Positions 34,069 to 43,211 of a stretch of 64,000 bases of DNA are shown here, piece by piece. The position numbers were made by a program, and so were the translations under genes. The stretch is from Enoplosus armatus (taxonomy: Eukaryota > Chordata > Actinopteri > Centrarchiformes > Enoplosidae): NCBI RefSeq assembly GCF_043641665.1, contig NC_092192.1, positions 1,029,501-1,093,500 on the forward strand, written 5' to 3'. Under the pieces are notes generated by a model, which saw nothing but the letters and a program-made list of their open reading frames with translations, was not told the origin of the DNA and searched no databases. Numbering within the stretch: the first letter of the stretch is position 1; the number at the start of each line of letters is the position of its first letter.

Positions 34069-34265
34069 ATGTCTTGGTCACAATTTTATATACATTTTTC
34101 AGAGCACTATTGTGTGACGTTTAGCTCTGAGACAAGAAAGAGTAAAGTTTGTGTCACCCTCTTTCCACCAAAACTTCTCACTCATCTTTTTGACCAGTCT
34201 GAATTATCCAGACTCAAGCTTAAAGTTAAGATGTTTAGCATTTGCAAAACCACTATAGCTGATTC
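34069..34265. repeat. Orphan copy of the OR upstream module
   Basis: GTTTAGCTCTGAGACAAGAA, then TTTGTGTCACCCT, TTCTCACTCATCTTTTTGAC and CTCAAGCTTAAAGTTAAG closely match 37788-37830 and 41250-41360, the region just upstream of the ORs at 36242 and 39859. Here no intact promoter or receptor follows directly, so this marks an old duplication unit that lost its gene or was broken by the retroelements beside it. Confidence 0.65.
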
Positions 34266-34498
34266 ATCATTCACCAACTGTGAATGTAAGCATCAGTAAA
34301 TGAACAAAAATCTACCAACACTTGTGTATGTTGTATCATAATATTAGAACAAGAAATGAATGGCGGCTGCCAGGGATATGGGTGATGCTTTCCCCAAGTC
34401 TTCAAACTCTGCCTCCTCCATAGAGGACGTGATGGTCAAGTTCAGGAATCCCTCAAACTGCTTTTTCAACCAATATCCCCAGTCAGCGTCTGCCTGAG

Positions 34499-35027
34499 CT
34501 AAGCCCTGCTTTTCCTTGCTGAGTCATCAAACGATTTGCCAGAACCTCCTTGTGGCCAAATGAAAGTCCTTTGCCTTAGCCTCCCTGAACTCCTCCCACA
34601 CCTGTGTTTCTGCTTTGGCAACCGCCAAAGCCGGTACTTCTCTACTGCTTCAGGAGATCTCTGGGCCAACCAAGCCCAAAGGCCTCCTTCTTTGGCTTGG
34701 TGGCCTCCTTCACCGCTGGTGTCCACCAGTGGGTTTTTAGGTTGCCACCATGACAGGCACCAACGACCTCCTGACGACAACTCCTGGCAGCTGCTTCCAC
34801 AGTGGAGGCTTTGAACATGGCCCCCTTGGATTCCATGTCCCCAACCTCCCCTGCGATGCATGAGAAATTCTTCTCACTACTTGTTTGGGTTTACCAGGTC
34901 TGTCCAGCAGCCTCCCCTGCCATCTGATCCACGTGGTGGTTATCAGTTGACCTCTCTTCACCCAAGTGTCCAAGAGCGGTGGCTCCATGTCGAAAAATGT
35001 ATCTCTAAATGGAATATGATTTAGCAT
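34499..35027 (-). mobile_element. LINE open-frame fragment
   Basis: On the minus strand, overlapping frames read VEAAARSCRQEVVGACHGGN, then WWTPAVKEATKPKKEAF, then AKAETQVWEEFREAKAKDFH. I recognise this as the stretch before the reverse transcriptase in common fish non-LTR elements. Frames are broken. It abuts the 3' end of the OR pseudogene at 35040. Confidence 0.65.
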
Positions 35028-35039
35028 TATTACTTATCA

Positions 35040-35297
35040 CCTGATTATCCCATGTCCCATTGATGATGCAGAGTAATGTTCCACTGAACACCATGATCAG
35101 ATACACAACCAGATGAGTGCTGCAGGTCTTCAAGACTACTGTTCAAGGACTTGTTCTTACTGGTCAAACAGACTGCTGTAATCTTAGTATAGGTGAGAGC
35201 CATGCTGCCTATAGAACCTGTGACCAGGACCACAGTGAACGTGAGGCCATAGACATTAGAGAAGGACAGGGTAGATCCTGTAGATGTAGTTTTCCAT
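35040..35297 (-). pseudogene. Olfactory receptor pseudogene with large internal deletion
   Basis: On the minus strand the start MENYIYR (ATG at 35297) runs straight into text matching the TM5 region (SNVYGLTFTVVL, SIGSMALTYTKITAVCLTSK, NKSLNS), so about 540 bases covering TM1 to TM4 are missing. A second frameshift follows in KALKTCSTHL, and homology stops near TM6, where a LINE fragment begins. The first frame stops after 13 codons. It clearly belongs to the MENYTYNS array. Its promoter is also decayed. Confidence 0.88.
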
Positions 35298-35519
35298 CAA
35301 CCAAAAGAACAAAATGATGTTAATGTCACAGGTATTAACATGAAATCCATGCATCAGTGATCAATTTCTGAGAAAGTGATCTTGATACCAGAGATTTTAT
35401 TTTATCTCATGAGTAACATTAAAAGCTACATTAGTGAATGTTCTTTAAGTAGGTTTTGACTGTGATCTGAGAATGAGGTGTGAAAATTAGGAAGAACAGT
35501 TGTTTGCTGATCAGTAATG

Positions 35520-35600
35520 CCTCCTGGAAGTGTGTCTTGTTCCTAAATCTTTCACCTTCAGTAGCAAAGTTTTGTAGACGTGATTTATACAGCCCAACTG
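35520..35600 (-). promoter_or_regulatory. Decayed promoter and first exon of the OR pseudogene
   Basis: On the minus strand the TATAAAA position reads CTACAAAAC (35569-35577) and the donor that is AG/GTATTACTG in working copies reads AG/GCATTACTG (35520-35519). The TCCC-type motif is not recognisable. The promoter seems to have decayed along with the gene. Confidence 0.6.
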
Positions 35601-35609
35601 TGGTTTGTC

Positions 35610-36241
35610 CACAGAAAACCTACATGAGCCAAGTATCTGTTATGGCCCATACAGGGCAACAAGAGTTTTCCCCCTCAGCGCCAAGTAGGATTTTGTTAAG
35701 GCAACCGAAAGTTTTGCTTGCCCTCGGAAAACCCATAGACAATTCACATGGTTCCTCTCACGTCTGTTCGTTCACTTAATTGTGTTCATGATGTGTTTCC
35801 TGCACTGTGGTGAAGTTTACAACTCTTGTTAGTTCTTTTCTGGAGGGTCCAGTATCTAAAGTCTTTTCTAAAGTCGAAACATTCACACTGGCTTGATATA
35901 TGTAATTTAAAAGCTTATGTTTAAGCAGATAAAAAATATAAATGGATAATTGACACTTTTCTCAATTTTTAGCAACAAAGCTGTTCACATCTACAAAGCC
36001 AATATGCCATGTTTTATAATGGGATTTGTGATTGTGCTCTGTTCTAAATAATCTGTATTAACTGTATGTAGAACTTCAGATTTCTGCATCCGTAAATGTC
36101 TGTGGATGTCAAAGAATCCTTTACAGCATCTCATATTTTGATAGAAATATTTATTTACATCGTAAGTATATGATATCTTGATTAACATTTAATGTTATTT
36201 GTGTTGATAAATGTACAAATAAACCTTAGAAATCATCTTTA
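35610..36241. other. Intergenic, no gene seen
   Basis: AT-rich DNA. The last 60 bases are the 3' flank shared with the ORs at 30258 and 39859. Confidence 0.4.
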
Positions 36242-37183
36242 TCATGATGGCAAAATCTTCTTGTACTCAAACAACTTTAACAAGAATTTCTGTATCTCTT
36301 TGGACTGCATGCCATAAATAATGGGGTTGAGGCTACCAGGAATGATATGAAACAGAATAGCAGCAAGTTTCCTGTATTCTGAGTACTGAGGGAAGCGATG
36401 CAGAGTAATGATAGACATTCCACCGAACAACAGAATCAGATACACAACCAGGTGAGTGCTGCAGGTCTTCATGGCTTTACTGTTCAGAGACTTGTTGTTA
36501 CTGGTCAGACAGACTACTGTAATCTTAGTGTAGGTGAGAACCATGCTGCCTATAGAAGCTGTGAACAGGACCACAGTGAACGTGAGGCCATACACATTAT
36601 TAATGAACACACTCTCACAGGAGAGCTTAAACAGCCCAGCATTGTCACAGTAAGAGCTTTCTATCAGAGTCCTGCATCGGTTCAGCCGGACGGTCAGACC
36701 GAGCAGAATCCCAACCAGAACGAAGGCCACTCCCCAGGCAGAAAATGTCAGCTTGATCACCATCCTGTTGGTCATTATGGCAGCATAGCGCAGGGGATTG
36801 CAGATGGCCACATATCTGTCGAAGCCCATGATCATGAGCACAGTGTGGGAAGTGGTGCTGAACATGTGTGTGGTGAAAGCTTGGACCACACACTCATAAT
36901 AACTGATGAGGCGCTCAGAGGGGGGCAGCAACATGTCTATAAGCAGACGGGGCACCATGATGGAGTTTCCAAGGATGTCATTGATTGACAGGTTCCAAAA
37001 AAGGAGATACATGGGCTGGTGAAGGTTTTTGTCCATGAAAACCAGAACAGCAATGCCCACATTCACAACCATTACAAAGAGGTAGGAGAAAAAGAGAAAA
37101 AGAAACACAGGGTACGTAGAATCCTTTGGAACGTTTAGCCCCTCCAGCTGGAGTGTGAAGCTGTTGTAGGTGTAGTTTTCCAT
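36242..37183 (-). CDS. Olfactory receptor, MENYTYNS subfamily, copy 5
   Basis: An intact 313-residue receptor with loop-2 type ESSYCDNAGLFKLSC. Oddities are MGFDRYVAICNP (Gly instead of the array's Ala at 120), FWNLSINDILGN near TM2 (Trp for Cys at 63; SIN instead of PFN), and FSTTSHT at TM3. NPIIYGMQSKEIQKF ends TM7 and the tail ends YKKILPS. The ATG at 37183 is four bases after TTCTTTCAG. An open frame continues 34 codons further upstream into the intron. Promoter at 37558-37695. The upstream DNA is nearly identical to that of the OR at 39859. Confidence 0.94.
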   Translation of the reverse strand: MENYTYNSFTLQLEGLNVPKDSTYPVFLFLFFSYLFVMVVNVGIAVLVFMDKNLHQPMYLLFWNLSINDILGNSIMVPRLLIDMLLPPSERLISYYECVVQAFTTHMFSTTSHTVLMIMGFDRYVAICNPLRYAAIMTNRMVIKLTFSAWGVAFVLVGILLGLTVRLNRCRTLIESSYCDNAGLFKLSCESVFINNVYGLTFTVVLFTASIGSMVLTYTKITVVCLTSNNKSLNSKAMKTCSTHLVVYLILLFGGMSIITLHRFPQYSEYRKLAAILFHIIPGSLNPIIYGMQSKEIQKFLLKLFEYKKILPS

Positions 37184-37557
37184 CAACCTGAAAGAACAAA
37201 ACATTGAAGTTAATGTCACCAGTAATACCCTGGTACCCTCGGTATCAGAGATCATGTTATGTCCCAGTACTAGTCTAGTGTACAACTAACCACAACAGAA
37301 ACCTGCAGCTTTGACAGATATGGGTATTACTGTATGTGTACGGTGTATGTTTTTGTATAGTTTATGTATGATGTTTTGTTTGTTTATTTGAAATTCTGAA
37401 TTTCCCAACGGGGAAGTTCATGTAAAGTTCAGGCAGTTAATCACAAGTTCACAAGTAGTAACACAGAGCTAAAGAAGAGATGCCTTACACATGTGTTTTG
37501 ACTTTCATCAGAAGCTGTGTAAATAAAGTATGAGGGTTGTGAGTAGATCAGTAATAC

Positions 37558-37695
37558 CTACTTTGAGTGTCTTCGGTTTCAATCTCTTGGCTTCTCTGTC
37601 TTGTGTCTTCCCGCTCATTGCTGGTAATATCCAGCTCCAATGAAGAGCTCCTCTGTTACGATGGTTTATAGACTTGATTTGATCTTTAGGGGAAC
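37558..37695 (-). promoter_or_regulatory. Promoter and non-coding first exon of the OR at 36242
   Basis: On the minus strand GTTCCCCTAAAG (37684-37695) precedes TATAAAC (37664-37670). The first exon contains GAGGAGCTCTTCATTGGAGC and ends at AAAGTAG/GTATTA (exon end 37558). It is almost identical to the promoter at 41027-41164. Confidence 0.72.
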
Positions 37696-37874
37696 CAAAT
37701 ATTATTGCGTCACATAATGTGTCATGCAACAATGAGAAATTATTATGCTGGCCATCGCAACTGTCAACAAGCTGCAATATAGAACATTTAGCTCTGAGAC
37801 AAGAAAGAGTCAAGTTTGTGTCACCCTGTTTCCAGTTAACTGAACAGACAGACAAAACAGACACTCCTGACACA

Positions 37875-38480
37875 ATCTGTTTCAGGCTTCACTCCCAATC
37901 GAAAAGCCCACCGAATCAGCACTCTGATTTCCAATTTCCTCCACCAACTTCTGTCCGACCCAGGCCACCTCAACTTCACCCTGCGTAGATTTCCCCGAGA
38001 GCTGTCCAAGCTGTTCCGAACTCCGTCTTTGGCTGAACCTTCTCGACAACTGGAACAGGATCACTTTCAACTGACTCACCCACACAACATCCGTCCGTAC
38101 ACCGATGTCGCTCCTTCTGCCGGTTTTGGGGCTTTCTACAATGGAAGATGGTTGGCAGCAGAATGGCCCCTGGAACTCGCAAATGAATGCCAGGTCACTT
38201 CCTCGGCTCTATTTGAAATCTAGCCTATAATAGCCGCAGCCATTCTGTGGGGCTGTGAATGGTCCTTCAAGTTCATCCATGTATACTCACACAACCTCGT
38301 GGTCGAAAACATAATCAACAAAGGTCGCTCCAAAGCCCCTCATCTGGCACCCTGATACTCACCGATATGTTCTCCAGACAGCTCATGTTCCTGGTTATTC
38401 CAATGCCATAACTGACTCTCTATCCAGTTTCTCATCAGTGGTCAGCTTAGAAGAGTTTCTGCTACTCTAAAGACCAGTGC
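37875..38480 (+). mobile_element. DIRS-like retrotransposon fragment (RNase H region)
   Basis: A + frame reads RRFPRELSKLFRTPSLAEP, then YTDVAPSAGFGAFYNGRW, then ITAAAILWG-like text (PIIAAAILWGCEWSFKF), then NKGRSKAP and QTAHVPGYSNAITDSLS. This is the RNase H block and the following segment of DIRS-type elements. A stop at 38221 and frame changes show it is inactive. It could belong to the same family as the minus-strand fragment at 32840. Confidence 0.72.
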
Positions 38481-38489
38481 TACATAACC

Positions 38490-39858
38490 TTCCCGTTGTT
38501 CAATCTCGTCACCATGACCTGTTTTATTGCCTACGGCCATTACGTTCAGATCTTGAAGATTTCAGACTAGCTCTATCTTGTTTTAAGTAACTGGAGGTTG
38601 TGGGGGTCCGTCATGTCAGGGTGTTATGGCCGATTCCCTACCAAAGCCTCCCCACAACGCAGACAGCAAGCGGAAGAACTACAAGCGAGTTTCAAGCCTC
38701 GCACACCAGTCAGTTTTTACTAATAAATCGTTAAACACATCTTTTGGATGCTGTGGTCCTTGCTAGTGAAATGAATGATGCTAATGTAGCTGTGTGTCTT
38801 CTTTATGTGTAACCAGATGATTGTTTGCTAACATGTTAGCTATAACCAAGGCTGGAATTGGGATTTGTTATGTGGGGGGATGGATAGGCTGTTTTACCTG
38901 CTTGAGACCAACTTGTCATAAAGTATGAAAAGTGTGAAAGAATCATTGCATTTAAATAGGTATTTGATGCCTAATGTCTAAAATTTGCTGTGTTACCCAG
39001 CTTTTTAATATGCTTCTTGACCAGTATTTAAATTAATCCAATTTTTTTTTTTACAATTTTTGTCTATTTACGCAGATGTCAGGACAGTCTTTGATTTTTA
39101 CTGTTTAAGAAATACTTTGAAAGAGTGAAAATGAAAGATGAACCATTTCGTTATGTTCTCTTGGTGGTGTATGTAATTCTTTCAACCACAATTTCTCAAA
39201 TGCAATCCAGAACCCTTTTGGGTCTCAGTTACTAGGAACCAAGTTGACCGAGTTGAGGAACTCTGCCATAGAGGAATTAAAGCAAACAGGTGCTTTGGTC
39301 ATTACTTTAAAACTTTTGTGTATCCAGCTTATAGCCATTGGTGTTTAGTTTAAAGTAATCACGAAGAAGCAGGAGCAGATGAAGTTGCATTTTATAGCCC
39401 TGATTTTTGGTTATTACACAAAACTGTTGAACCACTATGTTTCCAGGGAATGACACTGGCCTTTGGGGTTATTTTAGAGTACTATTGCCCCTTCCCTCTG
39501 TGTTTCCAGGAATTACTCTAGCTATGTATGTTATTGCTGAGATCAGTCCCATTATTACCTTGATGTTTTTACCCATCATTACCATCACATTCTTACCCCA
39601 TTAATACTAATATACTCAATAACCACATAGATGAATTGGGGTTAAATGTATTAGTACAAATGCCTTTTTATTGTTAATATATGACAAGATCCTCGGATCT
39701 GTATTTTCCACATAACCCTTGTTACCTTGCTATTACTGAGCTGTGATGTAAAAAGTGACCATAATTAGTGCTTAATGACAAAGGACAACACAAGAATACA
39801 GTAGAGAACCCTTAGTTCTTAGTTTATATGTTGTGTTGATAGGTTTACAAAAAGAAAC
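38490..39858. other. Intergenic, no gene seen
   Basis: AT-rich DNA with no recognised coding region. The last part is OR 3' flank. Confidence 0.4.
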
Positions 39859-40803
39859 TCATAATGATGGCAAGACTTTTTTCGACTCAAAAATCTTTGA
39901 CAAGAACTTCTTTATCTCTTTTGACTGAACACCATAAATAATGGGGTTGAGGCTTCCGGGGACGATATGAAACAAAATGCAACAGAGTTTTCTGTAGTCT
40001 GAGTACTGAGGGAAACGATGAAGAGCAATGTTTGAAACTCCATTGAACGCCATGATCAGATACACAACCAGGTGAGTGCTGCAGGTCTTCAAGGCTTTAC
40101 TGTTCAGAGACTTGTTGCTACTGGTCAGACAGACTACTGTAATCTTAGTGTAGGTGAGAACCATGCTGCCTATAGAAGCTGTGAACAGGACCACAGTGAA
40201 CGTGAGGCCATACACATTATTAATGAACACACTCTCACAGGAGAGCTTAAACAGCCCAGCATTGTCACAGTAAGGGCTTTCTATCAGAGTCCTGCATCGG
40301 TTCAGCCGGACGGTCAGACCGAGCAGAATCCCAACCAGAACGAAGGCCACTCCCCAGGCAGAAACTGTCAGCTTGATCACCATCCTGTTGGTCATTATGG
40401 CAGCATAGCGCAGGGGATTGCAGATGGCCACATATCTGTCGAAGGCCATGATCATGAGCACAGTGTGAGTGGTGGTGCCGAACATGTGTGTGGTGAAAGC
40501 TTGGACCACACACTCATAATAACTGATGAGGCGCTCAGAGGGGGGCAGCAACATGTCTATAAGCAGACGGGGCACCATGATGGAGTTTCCAAGGATGTCG
40601 TTAAAGGGCAGATTGCAGAAAAGGAGGTACATGGGCTGGTGAAGGTTTTTGTCCATGAAAATCAGAACAACGATGCCCACATTCACAACCATTATAAAGA
40701 GGTAGGAGAAGAAGAGAAAAAGAAACACAGGGTATTTAGAATCCTTTGGAACGTTTAACCCCTCCAGCTGGAGTGTGAAGCTGTTGTAGGTGTAGTTTTC
40801 CAT
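39859..40803 (-). CDS. Olfactory receptor, MENYTYNS subfamily, copy 6
   Basis: An intact 314-residue receptor with LEGLNVPKDSKYPVF near the N-terminus (close to copy 5), loop 2 of type ESPYCDNAGLFKLSC (as copy 4), MAFDRYVAICNP, and TM6-TM7 like copy 4 (MAFNGVSNIALHRFPQ, NPIIYGVQSKEIKKF). The tail ends KKVLPSL. It looks like a mosaic of its neighbours. The ATG at 40803 is four bases after TTCTTTCAG; the frame stays open 34 codons upstream as in copy 5. Promoter at 41027-41164. Confidence 0.94.
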   Translation of the reverse strand: MENYTYNSFTLQLEGLNVPKDSKYPVFLFLFFSYLFIMVVNVGIVVLIFMDKNLHQPMYLLFCNLPFNDILGNSIMVPRLLIDMLLPPSERLISYYECVVQAFTTHMFGTTTHTVLMIMAFDRYVAICNPLRYAAIMTNRMVIKLTVSAWGVAFVLVGILLGLTVRLNRCRTLIESPYCDNAGLFKLSCESVFINNVYGLTFTVVLFTASIGSMVLTYTKITVVCLTSSNKSLNSKALKTCSTHLVVYLIMAFNGVSNIALHRFPQYSDYRKLCCILFHIVPGSLNPIIYGVQSKEIKKFLSKIFESKKVLPSL

Positions 40804-41026
40804 CAACCTGAAAGAACAAAACAATGAAGTTAATGTCACCAGTAATACCCTGGTACCCTCGGTATCAGAGATCATGTTATGTCCCAGTACTAGTCTAGTG
40901 TACAACTAACCACAACAGAAACCTGCAGCTTTGACAGATATGGGTATTACTGTATATATCCCAGAAGTGTATATTTTGTGTAAATAAAGTATGAGGGTTG
41001 TGAGGAGACTTGTAGATCAGTAATAC

Positions 41027-41164
41027 CTACTTTGAGTGTCTTCGGTTTCAATCTCTTGGCTTCTCTGTCTTGTGTCTTCCCGCTCATTGCTGGTAATATC
41101 CAGCTCCGATGAAGAGCTCCTCTGTTAAGATGTTTTATAGACTTGATTTGATCTTTAGGGGAAC
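41027..41164 (-). promoter_or_regulatory. Promoter and non-coding first exon of the OR at 39859
   Basis: On the minus strand GTTCCCCTAAAG (41153-41164) lies 13 bases before TATAAAA (41133-41139). The first exon ends at AAAGTAG/GTATTA (exon end 41027). The intron to 40807 is about 220 bases, shorter than in copy 5. Confidence 0.74.
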
Positions 41165-41389
41165 CAAATATTATTGCGTCACATAATGTGTCATGCAACA
41201 ATGAGAAATTATTATGCTGGCCATCGCAACTGTCAACAAGCTACAATATAGAAAGTTTAGTTTGTGTCACCCTGTTTCCACCAAAGCTTCTCACTCATCT
41301 TTTTGACCAGTCTGGATTATCCAGCCTCAAGCTTAAAGTTAAGGCCTCTAGCATTTGAAAAAGGTTTGCAGGATACCATTCTCACCCAT

Positions 41390-41450
41390 ATACTATGAAG
41401 AGCTCTTCTGTTGCAATGTTTTATAGACTTGATTTTATCTTTAGGGGAAT
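41390..41450 (-). promoter_or_regulatory. Orphan OR promoter copy
   Basis: On the minus strand ATTCCCCTAAAG (41439-41450), TATAAAA (41419-41425) and GAAGAGCTCTTCATAG repeat the array promoter exactly in spacing, but no donor or receptor exon follows before the next OR's own upstream region. It is a remnant of a lost gene copy or a second, distal promoter for the OR at 39859. Confidence 0.65.
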
Positions 41451-43211
41451 AAATGATCATAACCTCAGATCATTTGTGATGCAAAATCAAGAAATCATTA
41501 TGGTCATCCATTGCAAATATCAACAAGCTGTATACACTTGGCTCGTCTTGGCCCTTGTTCCTGAGGGGGCTCTCTCAGACAATACAATCTGGGAGGAAGG
41601 AGGTGTCTGCTTCATGGTAGACAACCAGTGGTGCTGTAGTAAGGATATCTCTGCTGTCTTATTTTTATTTTTTATCCCAGTAAGACAACCAGCCAGGAGG
41701 TGAGTGGTTTAAGAAGGCCACAGGGGAGGAACTATTAATGGCCCTGAGAAATTCCTCTGAGTTTGAATAAACCTTTTTCTGAGGCTTCCTGGGAACTACA
41801 AACTGACTTCAGTAGACTACAGTAAAATTGTCACCCTGATACCTCCCAGGCCTGGTACTGCGACCCTCCGACTCCCTTAAAGTTTAAAATTCCAATGTTG
41901 TTTAATCAAGAATTGACTCCATATAATGTACAAATTTAGCCTGTTTTTATGACTCTGTTGTTTGTAGCATGAAAAATGAGTTAGTTACCATGTTGAAGTC
42001 TAAAAACCTTGGTCATGTCTTTGACCACACACTGCTGCCCTCTCTTTCACCCTGGTTGGGTTTGAGAGGAGATGATGACCAGACCTGGTCATAAAGTGCA
42101 TTCTTGAGTCAACTAAGTCTGTGATTGTCTTAATTCATATGATTTAATTATCTAATCAATATGTTGTCTACTATACAATACTCAGTGTCTGTTTCCTGTA
42201 GGAATAGTTCAGTTAGTGTTTCACGCCCTGTGTACCATGTAACCACACTGCCATTGAGTGGCCCTTAATACTCGGGTCTCTGTGATAATCGGCATGTAAC
42301 GTAACACTACTGTGTAACCAAATGTAATAATGTTAATCCCTGTTCACCACGTATTGGTATTTCTGTGTCCATGCATAAGCAGAAAAGTCAGGGTGTCACC
42401 AAAACCATAAGGATTCATCTTCCAGCGACCATGAATATTCAACTAATCTTATGTTACTGGAAGTTCGTACCTCATCCTGGTTAGACTCGTGGTGAGAACG
42501 GGGCAAACAGAGCAGCCCAAACACTTTGACCCATTGAAGGGTTGTGAAATCCCTCCAGCAGGCCTTGGATCTGCTGCAGGGAACACTGTTACGAAACTAC
42601 GTTCTTCTAAATTAAAGTCACTAAAATTTGAGAAAAAACATAAAACCTTCTGACAAAAAGCTTCTTACAACCAACAGGTGTCACTTATGTGAAGACCTTG
42701 TAGTAGCAGTGCTTTGCTTGAAATGCTGATGTGAGTCTCTGCTAAAGGCCAGTTACAGAAAGTTACATCACACCCCTCCCCACCTGTAATCAATTAGATA
42801 GTAATACAACCCAAATACCTGTCTGATAATTACACAGTCTAATATGTGATAAAAGAACAACTAAATGAACAGTTCTCTCTCTTGTAAAGGGACATGTATT
42901 GTTGTTACAATTACATATTAAACAGTCGTATTTAATTGACATAACAACAACTTTATTTAATTCCACCTCGTAAACCAGGATAATCCACAGTCCTTAATAT
43001 TTACTCTTCTAGTGCTCCTGACCTTCCTTTCCTCAGCCTCCTCATCAATTTCAGTTTGAATTCCCTTTCAGTTTTTATTTATGTTGTGCCTTGAAACCTG
43101 ATGGGGGTCAAGAGAGTTGTTCTGGTGGAGTTATGCAGAAAGAAAACTTTACTAGCAGGTGAAATGGTTTGAAAACAATTCTGGAAATGATGTAAAGACA
43201 TTAAATCCCTC
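41451..43211. other. Intergenic, no gene seen
   Basis: No coding region or clear repeat was recognised. It separates the MENYTYNS array from a different OR. Confidence 0.4.
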
